Assembly (NCBI GenBank): GCA_037039925.1
Contig: JAXRKP010001164.1
Coordinates: forward strand, 45,001 to 109,000
Origin: Doris montereyensis
Taxonomy: Eukaryota > Mollusca > Gastropoda > Nudibranchia > Dorididae
Direction of reading: 5' to 3'
DNA length: 64,000 nucleotides
Each line of letters starts with the position of its first letter. Within the stretch, counting starts at the first letter, position 1. Positions 1 through 34,792 of the stretch are shown piece by piece. The notes under the pieces were generated by a model. That model was given only the letters and a program-made list of their open reading frames with translations, ran no database searches and was not told the DNA's origin. A program made the position numbers and the translations under genes.

Positions 1-299
1 TGTTATTGCATTCAATTTCTTTATCATTATTTTATGTTCTGTTCACCGCCATTGTTGATGTTATATTGATTAAAATTTGATGTGCTCTATTGTACTTTTT
101 ATACCTGAGGTGACAAATAAAAATACAATCTTGAATCAAACAATGACTTGAGAAAGACATATTTATTATAGCATAGATGCATTTCGCTGTTGCCGATTTA
201 CAACCCTACAAGCTTTGTTTTGTAGAGTGATTTATGACAAACTGAATGAAAGAATAGAAGAAATAAGTGAAGAGTGAAAGGAAAAGTGAAAATGCTTAA
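1..299. other. AT-rich sequence, no gene seen
   Basis: The stretch GAGGTGACAAATAAAAATAC at about 106-125 resembles the 3' end of a polyadenylated or LINE transcript on the plus strand. No coding homology is visible. Confidence 0.3.
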
Positions 300-645
300 A
301 TCGGATCAATAAACTTGTCAAAATGCCTTATGTCCAATTATTTCCATTACTCGAAATTAATGACTATTTCGAGCTTAATTTCACATGAGATATAACGATC
401 TTAACATTGACTTTTATATAACTCAATATAGGGCCTTTGGATGCTATCCATAAAGAGAAATATTTCAACAAAAATGCAATGCTTATGTCCATCACTTGAT
501 CAATTAATTTGTGCCAGAAAATCCTTTGTCCAATTATTTAAAAAATTCGAAATTAATAACAATTTGAAGCTAAAATGTAAGTGAGAAACAAAGATGTTGC
601 CATAGACTTCCATATATTTCAATACTGGGCCTTCGGATGCTACTC
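300..645 (+). repeat. Diverged direct duplication (~150 bp, two copies)
   Basis: The segment at about 305-455 (TTATGTCCAATTATTT ... GGGCCTTTGGATGCTA) recurs at about 505-645 (TTTGTCCAATTATTT ... GGGCCTTCGGATGCTA). The offset is about 195 bp. Confidence 0.65.
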
Positions 646-1036
646 CAGATTTTACATCTTCAATTGAATTTTCAAATCGAGATTTCTCCATTTCATGATT
701 TTGGACATACGATCTTCTGGTTGTTAACCCAAGTAGAGCTCGCGGTGTTACCGGAAGTAACCTTCTTACAGTTAGGGGTTGCCCCAGCCATTTGCATGAA
801 AAAATGAGTGTGTGCAACGGGCGAAACTAGGATTTAGACTTAGTTTGAACAATGAGTTCACGTTTACAGATGATACAAGACCTATAAAACATGCATTTTC
901 TATAAATATAAGTTGAAAGAATAAGGAATTCATATTGATATGTTATTGCAACGAGAAAACATAAACTAAGGACTAAACATTAGCCGTCCGAAAATATAGT
1001 AAGTCCGTCCAACTGTTGTCTTCAAAATGAAGACGG

Positions 1037-1381
1037 TTGACGGATGCAAACGTATGGGTATACTGCGCCCGCCCTTTTCCGCCTTCATTTTATTTTAATA
1101 AGCTCGTAACATACTATTCATCGTTGAAAGCAACTCACTTAGTCACTGTATTTGACACAGTGGCGCTTTCAAGAAAAAGCAAGTTAGCTTTGATGCTGTA
1201 TTTACGAAGAAGAAGGCGCACCAAACGGCGTTTAATGTCAATTCACCCCATCAACAAGTTAAGGAATGTGTGTGGTGAATATCACCATCTAATACCGATG
1301 TTGCAACAGGACTCGATCAAATTTAAGGAGTATTTTCGAATGGAACCTTCTACATTCAATATCTTATCTCTGTTGCTGTAA
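1037..1381 (+). pseudogene. PIF/Harbinger transposase N-terminal fragment
   Basis: The translation contains a basic run (YLRRRRRTKRR) followed by SIHPINKLRNVCGEYHHLIP and then DSIKFKEYFRMEPSTFNIL. This is the characteristic N-terminal segment of HARBI1/ALP1-like PIF-Harbinger transposases. It breaks off at about 1365, before any DDE catalytic residue. It runs directly into an opposite-strand MADF-like remnant, so the element is internally deleted. The upstream residues (1037-1180) are not recognisable. Confidence 0.65.
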
Positions 1382-1467
1382 TTTCTCTCTCCTCTGTCAT
1401 ATAAGGTCAGTCTCGATTCAACTGCATTAATTAGTGCCTCCTCTTTTTGTGGTGGAAAGACAGCCAT
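1363..1467 (-). pseudogene. MADF/Myb-like domain fragment of a Harbinger element
   Basis: The minus-strand frame from ATG 1467 reads MAVFPPQKEEALINAVESRL and then TLYDRGERNYSNRDK. This is the start of a MADF (SANT-like) DNA-binding domain. PIF/Harbinger elements typically carry such a second ORF beside the transposase. It is truncated at the junction with the transposase fragment. Confidence 0.5.
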
Positions 1468-1599
1468 TATTTTTAGGAATTGAATTGAATAATTTGTAAT
1501 AAATGCTGTGCACACGAGATAAATCACAACGGTTGTACTACACATTATATAATATCTGCTTCATCACCGTGTCAGACACAATCTTCCCGCCACTGCTCC

Positions 1600-4150
1600 C
1601 GTCACGGTGGGAGAATTGATTCAAAATTATCTTATAATTGAAAAAAAACTAAATTCGGCTTGAATCTTGCCTAGAATTGGAGTCGCTTATTTCAAATTTG
1701 TAATCAGATTTTTGATCCGATCAACCATTAAAAAGATATGGATCAGATACATCTCCCCGCCAGACTCAGTGACGTCACTGACATCCGGTGAGACGGTGAG
1801 CGATCGCTCGTCGCGTCCGTCCAGCAAGATGAAATGCAGCACGTTCCACTTCACTTTGACGAACCATGAACAGTTGCTGCAAGTCGGGTGCAATATAATA
1901 TGGACCGTCCTTCAACACTCTATTTCATTTGTAATTTTGGCCTGCGTTACTTCTTTCCTTCATTTGTCTCCTTCAAACCGAGCTTAGTATATTTTCGGCC
2001 TAATCAACTTAGACCTCTCACGAAGTGTGTTGAAAGGCAAAGCGTCACTTTGACGAATGGTAACGAGGCTATCGGGAAAGCCACGAGCTTTAAATAAATT
2101 GTAATCTCATTGGCTGTTATTTAACTATGAACTCAAAGGTCAAACTACGTCATAAACCATGTAAGGAAAGTGGAAATTTCCATTAAAGAAGCCTAGGTGT
2201 TTCGCCCTAAATGCCAATGACAGCGGCCCTAAATATAGGGCCTGCGCGTTTCCCGGGCGGACGGCAACATGCCCTTTATTTAGGGCCGGCACCTTTTTTA
2301 GGTTAACCCTCGATTTATATTAGAGATTGGCCGAACCAAAACCTCAGCAGAGCTCATCAGGCTGTGTCGAGTAGTTTTCATGTTAGGCGTGGCGAATAGC
2401 CATTAGATCTATCCGTCGGGCCTTTCGAACACTTTTCCAACCAGCCACGGCCAAATATAACAATAAATAACATCATATCTAGATCCAGCTAGTTTTCACT
2501 TCATAAATAACCAAACAGGGTTAATCGCACTTTAGCACCGCCAAGGTTTCACCTTGAATACGATTACAAACTCAGTTTATGTTCGATACTGGGCATGGTC
2601 CCAAAGCCCTCTTTCACTCTCTCACGCTCCTCGATCGCTTGGGCGCCGCGCGGTGTGTTATGAAGGGCATCTGACTCTCATGTGTGTGTTCTCCAGTCAT
2701 CACCCTATGACGAAGAGAACACGTAAATGAAGTAGAAAATACACTGCACCAACGGTCATTATTGTCGGTAAAATTGTCTCCCTCACGGAGGGTTGTGATC
2801 AGTGAGACGCACAGAACACTAGTGTTCTGTGGTGAGACGTGAGAGGAGAGGGAATGAGTACATGTGTCACGGTCGGTAGGCTAGCCTACATCACGGTCAG
2901 TTGGCCTGAGTCGGGCAGTGATGATAACGGAGAAAAAGCCAAACAAGAGGAAAATTATCGGTTTCGCGACAAACCACTCACGACCACCCTTCCCGCCCCC
3001 AACGCAGGATATCATGTACGAAAATAAAAAATTTGAATACTTTATTGTGATGGTTTAAATTGAATAAAGCATAAATCTGCACTTACCTGTGTGACAATGA
3101 GATTATTTAAATAATTTCCATGATTAAAGAATAATGTATTGTCTTATTAATTTGATAAATGAAAGCCTCTGATATCAGACCGGCTAACCTTTTGAAGATC
3201 AAAGGGCAATCTCAACTGTATGAAACCAAATTTGCAGCATTTTGATTATCTGTAATCTTGTACGAAACCATTTCCACCCCACACAAAAAATAATAATTAA
3301 AAAAATTAAAAATTCCAAAAACATCTTTTTTTTTCTTCTGGCCATCCAACCTATCAATTTTCTTCATGACTTTAGTATAAGTAAGACCTTTATTTAGTTT
3401 TCCAAGTTTATAATACTCTACTACAGTGAAAGCCGGTTAAGTCAATGCTCATACTACAGGAACTTGACTATAAATGGTCGACTTGCGCGAAAAATCCACT
3501 TTTATGCGATTTGTGTGAGTTATCCCCTTTATGGTCGTGATTGGTAGGAGTTAATGTGAGTTGGATTTACTTGCCTGTTTTATTGAATGCCACCTCATCC
3601 ACCATATGCCGTGAGATTGGGTGAATTAAGAGGAAACAGCCAAATGAAAGAAGAATAAGGAAAGAAGTAGAACCTACCACTAACCCCACCAACCGCCCAC
3701 AGTTTGACTTGAGTTTCAGATAATACTAGATACGCCTACATCAAAATAGCTTCACTTCCTTGGTTCAAGTCCTAAATGTGAGAATAACGCTAAAATAATA
3801 CTAGCACTGAAATAATACCAACACGCAACCTTGAAAAAAATCAATAATATTAATGCAGTACATGTAGTAGTAGTAGTAGACCTGCTAGAATTAGTGGTCA
3901 ACAGAAAACATCGAGGAGATGATTCGTCGTTCACAAAAATATTGTGTTTACGTTGGTGTTAATGCCGGTATTGATATCTGTACAGACTGAATTGCCAAAC
4001 CCTGTCTAATAATATAATATGGCTAAAAAGTTGATAATCTTTAACAATGGAAGTGAAAAGTTGAATCGTCGGCATGTTTAGATTCTAGGTTTCACTCTAC
4101 TACCACTGACTCGCGACCAACTTAAGTTCTGTGACGAGAATGATGGAAAA
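1600..4150. other. Spacer, no gene recognised
   Basis: This stretch holds CpG-containing but unassignable sequence. It includes a 20-bp perfect palindrome at 2811-2830 and short GGGCCCTAAATA-type palindromic motifs at about 2225-2295. The possible pogo-like end TACAGTGAAAGCCGGTTAAG at 3422-3441 has no partner end found. Confidence 0.4.
2811..2830. repeat. Perfect 20-bp palindrome
   Basis: ACAGAACACT is followed directly by its exact reverse complement AGTGTTCTGT. Confidence 0.8.
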
Positions 4151-4164
4151 TGAGGAAGTTTCCT

Positions 4165-4572
4165 CTGAAAGTTTAAAAAGGAGAAAACTTCCTCTAAACG
4201 TTGAAAAAGAGAAAACTTCCAATGATTGCTGAAAAATACGATTTCCGCCCAGCAGCGGAAAATTATCATCACTGCTCGGCGAGAGAGTGAGAGCGTGATG
4301 GCATTGTTTTTTTCAGTGAGCCAGGTCGACGATGTACTGCGAACAGTATTGTTTAATTATTTTCAAGTTCGATACTGCCTGACGGTGCTAAAGGGCGATT
4401 GTACCATAAAACGCCGCATCAATAAATCATAACAAAAAATATCGACCAGTGATGATAATTTTCCGCTACTTGATTGAAATCGAATTTTTTCAGCAATCCT
4501 TTTTTTAATGTTCAGAATAAATTTCCTCCTTTTTCAACGTTTAGAGGAAGTTTTCTCCTTTTAAACTTTCAG
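4165..4572. repeat. Long inverted repeat, foldback/MITE-like
   Basis: The left arm is 4165-4274, from CTGAAAGTTTAAAAAGGAGA to AATTATCATCACTG. The right arm is 4447-4572 and is its imperfect reverse complement with one internal insertion. The loop is about 170 bp. No clear target duplication was found. Confidence 0.7.
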
Positions 4573-4959
4573 TTTGAAACTCAAGTTTTGGAGGTTGGAT
4601 GAAACTCAGCTATATAGGGCGTATTTTTGGATCAGCTGACGCGTGCGCTGTACAATAACAACACGCTGTTGTCGGAAAAGGCTGCTCCGCTTGCCGTGTC
4701 GATCTCAGCCTAGTGATCCTGGGTCATGTCACCGAGATGTTTGCTCCAGTTTCACTTTCCAGTGACCTAGATACGTAATTGGGAACATCACGGTCGAGGA
4801 AGTTTCCTTAGGGTATTGCCAGAGTTTTTCTTGTATGGGCAAGGAGACTGGTGTTATAGTCAAGACGTTGAGCAATCTTTTCTCCCTATCAATATCATCA
4901 ATGATCAAACACAATTTCCAAGAAAGAACATTGGTATGATGAATGATGCCACCCATGAT

Positions 4960-5680
4960 CTAGATCCTAGGCATGATAGATTACAGATCTAAACATCTAT
5001 AATCTATTCTAGCTTTAGATCTAGATATATCTAGATTCTAGATCTATTGATAGTCATGTTTGCAAACGACGCGCGTGACACTTGACAGGCGTGTGTTTTT
5101 TTGTTTCTGTTTATCTAAATCTAGATCTAGTATTGCAATATTAGATCTTAATTTTAGCTAGCTTCTAGATCTAGATCTAGATCTAGATGTATATATCTCT
5201 TGATCAGATCATTTCTTTTGTGCCTGGAGTTCGAAGATCTAGAGATTAGAATAGATTCAGGCTTTAAGAAATGTCACAAATTGCTTCTCTAAGAAATGAT
5301 AGGATAAACTGTGTCAGCACTGTATTCGGAGTTGGGAGAATTATGAGTCAGCAAAAGAAAAAACAAAACTCAAAAAAACAAACTTGATTAGAAATTGGAC
5401 TTCGTATTTGTAGATCTAAATCTAGATATTTCTAGATCTAGAGTGGTGTAACGTCAACAAAATGAGTAGATCTATAGTATATTATAGATCTAGATCTAAC
5501 ATCAGTATAGTTGATCAGCTCTGTTTGAAGTGCCTGTAAAATATGTTCGCTTTTATCTCAACACCTCTCTTTTCAATAAAAAAAAATAAGAGTCAATTGT
5601 TATCGTATTTTGTCTTAAAGTGGATCGTTGTTTTGCTGTGGTAGTTAAATATAGATCTAGATGAGTTGATGTTACAATGG
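4960..5680. repeat. AGATCT/TCTAGA-rich island
   Basis: Overlapping palindromic hexamers (TCTAGATCTAGATC-type runs, for example at about 5163-5188) recur many times over about 700 bp. Smaller islands appear at 22920-22970, 25855-25935, 48480-48540 and 59870-60110. Confidence 0.7.
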
Positions 5681-7253
5681 CGGTGCTGATGTTATATACG
5701 ATACGTAAACCTGGAACATTTCGTGGCATCAGCCATTCAAAATGCAGTCAATCAACGGGTCACATTTATTACAAGATTGGCTATTTTTACATATCTTCCA
5801 ACGTCATAGAAATGATTTATTGACCCGAATAGGTTCCTTTCTTCACATGACCACTACTTAATCATAATGTCATTGTGTCAGGGGCTAGATAGGTTGTTTG
5901 ACCTTTAAAAGCATGTTACACCACTCTAGTTGTAGGAGAATCATTTGGGTTTAATCACAATTGCTTGGCGTGGGGAATTGTACATGACATGAGAATCATT
6001 CTAAATAAAAGTCTCGGATGGAATTACTTTATTAGGGGTTGTGGTATTATGAGAATCATTTGGGTCTAACTGCAATTGCTAGCTTTGGAGATGTGGGAAA
6101 GGTAGGCTATGATCAGGTCTAACTGCAATTGCTTGATTAGGAAAGACAGAGGTGGAAATTGGGAACTTTTACATAATTGTCGTCCATCTGTTATTGATGT
6201 TTTCTGGAATAAGATCAATAGCTGGCCAGATAAGAATACCACCGCCAAATTATTTAGCAATTTCTATCACAATACCAGAAGGCTACCCCTTCCCCATGCC
6301 CAAATCCAACCCAAGGTTAGGCCCTTCCAGCTGTGTTGAATGCCATGCAAAGATCCAAAGTTTTAATTTATTTCATGTGACAAAGAAACAAAGAATGATT
6401 TAGGCATAGTATAGATATAGACACTATTATAATATGAAAAATGTATTCAATTTTCGTTATTACTATAAATCCCTCTCGTTGAGTTGTCATCTGCCTAGAG
6501 ATTAACTCACACTTTATTCATGAAAACTCAAGAATAAATCAAGGCAGATATACATATACTTTGTGTGGGCAGATAGATCGTAATACAAACAAACTCTCCA
6601 AGTTATAAAACACATTTTGATCATAGCCATCACCTGGACTGGAGAGAAGAAGACAGAGGAGCAAATCCTTTTCTCTACAAATTTCCTTGTTTGCACATCT
6701 GTTTTAAACAAATTATGAGGCATTCAATGACCATGTGCAGTTAATGATAATGATTAAATATAATGCCTCTCCATCCCTCACATTATGCTCAAAAGTCCCT
6801 GAAAACTTCTGTAATTTAAAAAACGGGACAACTTTTTAAAATATATAGGCATGTTGGAACTTACAGCTAATGTTGTAGTTTTCTGTTTTTAGATTGTTTT
6901 ATAGTACGTTTTGATTTTTAATCTTTAATTAAATTACTATTATTTAAAAAAATAACTTTTGAAACTTCTCCAGTAAAGAATTTAACTTCAAGTACACTCA
7001 TTATCATCCAAAAAAAAATCTTTTCAAAAGTTTAAAGCCTGATAACATTGCAAATACCTCTAGCTAGGAGCAAGGCACTGAGTTCAGGTGATTTGTGCAT
7101 GCTGTATTATACTGTATTATATTGAATTTCTTTGTACATAGAGTTAATTTTTCTGCCTCTATCTCTTTGTTTATTTATGTCAGATAACATACAATAACAA
7201 AAGAAAATCGATGTGGACAGAAAAAGTGATTTTCTAATAAACATCAAATCGGC
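5681..7253. other. PDK upstream region
   Basis: No coding exon was seen. A degenerate tandem repeat lies at about 5935-6140, with units containing GAGAATCATTTGGGT and AACTGCAATTGCT. The PDK promoter and 5' UTR should lie here, but no TATA box or CpG island is evident. Confidence 0.4.
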
Positions 7254-29140
<21,887 letters not shown>

Positions 29141-30020
29141 AACTACTGGCAGGCAATGTTTTTTTTTCTACAACCAACGTGTTTTTTGTCTCTTCAGATG
29201 TTTGCTCACATTTTGTATGGAATGTACCCTGCTAACTGTATTGATTTTTTTACTGTAGTTTTATTAACAGGACAGGTTGTTACAGATTTTGTCTCAATAG
29301 GTCAATAGGACATTGTCACCAAATAGAACAAAACAAAGTTGACGTTGAAAGCTACTCTGCTATAGTATTAGAATTAGAATCTTGCTCGCAAGATGAACTT
29401 GTGAAACCTGCTCCATTATTGTTTGTAATTAATGAATTATTGTCTAGTTGACACCACTGACGATGACACTTGTTGCCGTAGTAACGAGGTCCTTCTTTCC
29501 CATTTTTATGATTTATGCCGAGTTGCATCCTTTATCATGACATTCTTGTCTCACCTCTGAGCTGTCATGTCTGTGGTGATATTTAACAACAATGCAAATT
29601 TATTTGTGCCTCTTAAAGCAACGTCTTGAATTGCTCTGATACTGATCGAGAGAATATCGAGTACAATCTCTTAACAATGATCTAGTCACATTGTACACTG
29701 AGATCACAGCCATTGGTGGACAGTATTTACTTCAATCAAAGAAAGAAACAAACGTTATACCCCACACACAAAGCTCTAACGTTGCACACTTGAGCCAGCA
29801 GGCTTTTCTGACACCATCACAGTTGTAAATTTTATGACAACAACTGACATAATATCCATGTGGTGTGATGTTGCCCCAACCAATCTTCTTTCTTGTAAGT
29901 TTAAAAATCCATGTGTACAGGACCATATTTCTTTCTTCTTCTTCATGTGTGAAGTCTGAGACAGGCATTGGCAATCATCATGGATCTCCATTTTTCTCTC
30001 TCAATCAAGGATCTAATAAA
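29141..30020 (+). other. Probable PDK 3' UTR with AATAAA
   Basis: Non-coding AT-rich sequence follows the PDK stop. The first convincing canonical hexamer on the sense strand is AATAAA at 30015-30020. A short piece of the dispersed SINE-C tail lies at 29695-29757. The cleavage site is not determinable here. Confidence 0.4.
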
Positions 30021-30934
30021 GTTATTATTGCTGTTGTTAACACTTTGTTTGTATGTCGTTCTTTGTCTTTCCTTTGCCTTTTGTTCCCAAGATCTTTCTT
30101 TACATGCTTAGTGGATCTAGTCCTCAATTCCTATTTTATATGTCCAGTGAGTTTCATTTGCCTTCTTTCTAATATTTGTTACAAGTGCTCTCTTGTTTTT
30201 GCTCTGCAAGGGCCAGGACCTCCTCATTTGACTTCCTTTCTTTCCATTATATTATACTAAGTACTGACCACACATAGGCCTTCAAAACTCTTATCTTCAT
30301 CCGTATCTGTTTTATCGAATTCTGCTTTATATGAACTGTGATTGCGGTGGATCACATAACCATAGAGACAGATAGACAAGACAGACGGAAGAGAGAGTCT
30401 GTACAAAGGAGAGTAAACACAAAAAGTCACCCATTCCTCCTGCATCCTCTGAAAAGAGAAATAGATTTGGCTGATCGTTACATTATAATCCAATACTAAT
30501 AATGTGCACCAGAACTGGCGTTTTTTAATGTGATATTTTAGTGATTTCCCTTTCTCTGTATGGGACAAAGACAAATTTTGTCTCATTAATTGTTTATATC
30601 TGGAGCCCTCTGTAACTCGTTTATCACGTTCGTGTCATCAGATCTTTGTTTTAGCATTTCAGTAAGGACGTTTTGTGTTTGAGCAAAATTGAAACGTTTC
30701 CTCTAGCCTTTGTCTCATTTGATCTTTTTGTCCTCTGTCCCGTCTGCACTTGACTTGATTGTTGATTTATAATTTAGAGTCATGTTGTTCATGTGTGTCA
30801 TCATATCATCATGTCCTACTCCTAGTATCACGAACTTACAATCTGGTGTTATTGTGCTGCAGTATATCACATATCAAGTACAAAACTATGGTAAACATTT
30901 CTGCCTTGACACTTGAATGCAAAAGTGAGATCCC

Positions 30935-31085
30935 ATTGCTGGATGGTGGGTGCTGCTGATAGGTCCTACTTCTTTCCTGTCCCTCTTTCACTGATCTTTC
31001 ATCTTGCCATTTCTTTCTTAATTCGCACCTGAGATCACTGAACATGGTGGACAGGGTAAATTTCAATGAAAGAATCAAACAAATC
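30935..31085 (+). repeat. SINE-C copy (near-consensus)
   Basis: It contains GCTGCTGATAGGTCCTACTT, TCTTTCATCTTGCCATTTCT, ACCTGAGATCACTGAACATG and GTGGACAGGGTAAATTTCAA. Confidence 0.75.
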
Positions 31086-31099
31086 AGCATTAGCTGTTT

Positions 31100-31830
31100 T
31101 GCAGACCTCTCTCTACCTCTTTTTATTGTACATACTGGGAATCAATATTAATATATTATTTATATCTCAGCATAAGATAGCTCTAGTCGCAATTCATGAT
31201 GTCTATATTTTGCTTCATCTGTGAAATGCTAACACTGTTTTGACGCAGTGGAAATAAAACCACCACACAGACTTAAGTTTGCATTTTATTTCAAGTTTAA
31301 AAAGTGGTGAAATAACGTGATTCTAACAAACTCCTATTCCTATGGTACGAATGTATAGCCAGTGAAGGCCATCAAGTCACTGGAAGTGATCAGAGTCAAA
31401 GAGTAGTAGCAGTAATGGAGCAGAACAGGAACGGGGTAGATCTAGTGTATAGTGATGGATGAAGGTTGTTGTTTTTTTTACTTTTTACCTTTTATTATTG
31501 TACATACTTGGAATCAATGTTAGTATTTTATTTATAATCTCAGCATTAGATAGCTCTCTTGACATCCATATTTTGCTACGTTGATGAAATGCCAACACTT
31601 TTCTTACCGATGGAAATGAAACAATACACAGAACTGAATTTATGTTTCATGTTAGGCTTATTTAAGTGATGGAACAGCATGGTGGTAACTAACGGCCATA
31701 GTAGTGGAAACGCACCGATGGAAATGAAATAATATACAGGACTGGATTTATGTTTCATTTTAGGCTTATAATAAATTTAAGTGATGGAACAGCATGGTGG
31801 TAACCAACGGCCATGGTAGTGGAAACCAAA
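31100..31830. repeat. Nested direct duplications
   Basis: A ~180-bp block (TTTATTGTACATACT ... GGAATCAAT ... TATTTTGCT) occurs at about 31115-31300 and 31485-31650. A ~120-bp block (GATGGAACAGCATGGTGGTA) occurs at 31600-31715 and 31716-31830. Confidence 0.7.
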
Positions 31831-31859
31831 GCTAAGCTTTTAAATTTAAATGATGCCAG

Positions 31860-32345
31860 CTGCCCACTGGAATAGTTATAGCTTTAGAATGGGCATATGC
31901 TTTCTTCTGCTTACAGTTTTGAAATGTGTATACTTTTTTTCTGCTTACACTTACAGCTTTAAAATGTGTATACTTTTTGTATGCTTACACATACAGCTTT
32001 GGAATATGTATACTTTCTTTTGCTTACATACAGCTTTAGGTTTATACATAACTTTTTCTGCTCACATCTTTAGAATGTTTATATTTTCTTTAGCCCTCAG
32101 CTTTAGAATTTATAAATTTATTCTGCTCAGAGGTTGAGAATTTGTTAATTTATTCTGCTCACAGGTGTAGAATTTGTGTAGTTTCTCCTGCTCACGGGTG
32201 TAGAATTTGTATGATTTCACAGCTGAAGAATTTATATAATTTTTTCTACCGACAGTTTTAGAACTTGTATAATTACTTACGCCCACAGCTTTAGAATTTA
32301 TATAATGTCTTCCGCCTGCAGCTTAAGAATTTGTATACTGATTTT
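31860..32345. repeat. Degenerate ~30-45-bp tandem repeat
   Basis: Units of the TTCTGCTCACAGCTTTAGAATTTGTATAA type recur about 12-14 times with strong divergence. Confidence 0.65.
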
Positions 32346-32779
32346 TCTATTTTTGCCTTTAAAATTTAATTTTTTTTTATAATCCTTTTCATATTACAAA
32401 GAGTTCATTTCTTTCTTTCAAATCACATTGTAAATACCGTCTTAAGTTCCCAGCCTGTGCTTATGTAGACAAAGATTTGCACTTACCAGTCTCTGAATCT
32501 GACAAGATGCCTGTTTTTTTTTATAAAATACACACCTATTTTCGTTAGGTTACTGTCTCCATCAATAATTATGGCTCTGACTTTAGGAACTCAAGTGATA
32601 ACCATTATTGTAATGTAAGAATTTACAATCTAAGAACCTCTGGCATTGATTTGACCAATAAAGAATGAACACTCACATAAAGGGGCGAGATGTCTAAATT
32701 GTGTCAAAGACAGCAGTTAAGAGTTCTAGTTATTTACTTTTTGTTAGAACTTCTTAAATGTTGGGTTGTGAAATCAAGT

Positions 32780-33045
32780 AGGCCTACTGTACATCATTGT
32801 GTGAAATCAGATAGGTCTGCACTGTACATCGTTGTTGTTGTATGGAAATCCACACTGTATGCGATGAGTTGATGTGACACATCCGTGTGTGTGACTCTTA
32901 CGCCACTGTACTGTAAGGAAATCCACTGTAAATAGCTGACACAACACATCTGTTTGTGACACCATTTTAGGGAAATCCACACTGTGTGGAATGAGTTGAT
33001 ATAACACATCCGTGTGTGACCGTATTTTAGGGAAATCCACACTGG
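32780..33045. repeat. ~50-60-bp tandem repeat
   Basis: Four to five units contain GGAAATCCACACTGT, GAGTTGAT and AACACATCCGTGTGTGAC. Confidence 0.75.
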
Positions 33046-34480
33046 AAACTGCCTCGAACTAGAAACCTCCTTGTTGGTGTATATAAAGGGGAACTATCTA
33101 GAACTAGAAACCACCTTGTTGGTGTATATAAAAAAGGGGAAGCTACCTCGAACCAGAAACCACCTTGTTGGTGTATATAAAAAAGGGGAACTATCTAGAA
33201 CTAGAAACCACCTTGTTGGTGTATATTAAAAAGGGGAAGCTACCTCAAACTAGAAAAGAAACCACCTTGTTGGTGTACATAAAGGGGAAGCTACATCGAA
33301 CTAGAACCACCTCGTTGGTGTATATAAAGGGGAAGCTACCTCAAACTAGAAAGTACCTTGTTGGTGTATATAAAGGGGAAGCTACTCAAACTAGAAACCA
33401 CCTTGTTGGTGTATATAAAGGGGAAGCTACCTCAAACTAGAAAGTACCTTGTTGGTGTATATAAAGGGAAGCTATCTCAAACTAGAAACCACCTTGTTGG
33501 TGTATATAAAGGGAAGCTACCTCAAACTAGAAACCACCTTGTTGGTGTACATAAAGGGGAAGCTACTTCGAACTAGAACCACCTCGTTGGTGTATATAAA
33601 GGGGAAGCTACCTCAAACTAGAAACCACCTTGTTGGTGTATATAAAGGGGAAGCTACCTCGAACCAGAAACCACCTTGTTGGTGTATATAAAAAAGGGGA
33701 ACTATCTAGAACTAGAAACCACCTTGTTGGTTTTTTTTAAAAAGGGGAAGCTACCTCAAACTAGAAACCACCTTGTTGGTGTATATAAAGGGGAAGCTAC
33801 CTCGAACTAGAACCACCTCGTTGGTGTATATAAAGGGGAAGCTACCTCAAACTAGAAAGTACCTTGTTGGTGTATATAAAGGGGAAGTTACCTCAAACTA
33901 GAAACCACCTTGTTGGTGTATATAAAGGGGAAGCTACCTCAAACTAGAAACCACCTTGTTGGTGTATATAATTTAATATAAAGGGGAAGCTACCTCGAAC
34001 TAGAACCACCTCGTTGGTGTATATAAAGGGAAGCTACCTCAAACTAGAAACCACCTTGTTGGTGTATATAAAAAAGGAAGCTACCTCAAACTAGAAACCA
34101 CCTTGTTGGTGTACATAAAGGGGAAGCTACCTCGAACTAGAAACCACCTCGTTGGTGTATATAAAGAGGAAGCTACATCGAACTAGAAACCTTCTTGTTG
34201 GTGTATATAAAGGGAAGCTACCTCGAACTAGAAACCACCTTGTTGGTGTATAAAGGGGAAGCTACCTAGAACTAGATAGATGTAAGTGAAGCTACCTAGT
34301 CCTAGAACTAGAAACCACTCTGTTGATGTATAAAGGGAAGCTACTTACAACTAGAAATATAAGCTACCAAAGAGAAGCTACCTAGTACAACTAGTTGGTG
34401 TATAGTATAAAGGGAACTAGACACTGCCTTGTTGGTGTATAATAAAGGAAGCTACCTAGAACTAGAAACTAGAAGCCACC
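33046..34480. repeat. 1.4-kb minisatellite with a TATA-like box per unit
   Basis: About 30 units of 40-48 bp, of the GAAGCTACCTCGAACTAGAA ACCACCTTGTTGGTGTATATAAAG type. The units decay toward the 3' end (34260-34480). Each unit contains TATATAAA. Reading frames such as LVYIKGKLPQTR are by-products. Confidence 0.92.
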
Positions 34481-34792
34481 TTATTCGGGCTGTAGGCCAG
34501 TAGCCAAATGCCATATTATAATATTGTGATATGTGATCATTTTAATTTATCTATATACTGCTGTTGACACATTATTTGTGAAAACATTGGATCACCTTTT
34601 TGCTTTGTCTTATGTTCAATATTTACAATCATATCTATGATTATGTCATGCAATGTTATAATATTGATATAAATCCATTTGAAATGCGCTGCTTGTACTT
34701 GAACATGAAGGTTTGTTGTATTATCTCATGAACCTTGAATTGCTTTCTCCCGGCTATCAAGATATCAGCTATTCTAATATAGGCCAAGATTG

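Noticed and set aside
3422..3560. Pogo/Tigger end TACAGTGAAAGCCGGTTAAG
   Set aside because: Only one end is seen and no inverted partner was found nearby.
33165..33691. LVYIKGKLPQTR repeat proteins
   Set aside because: Several frames are open because of the tandem array; no frame is favoured and unit lengths vary by non-multiples of three.
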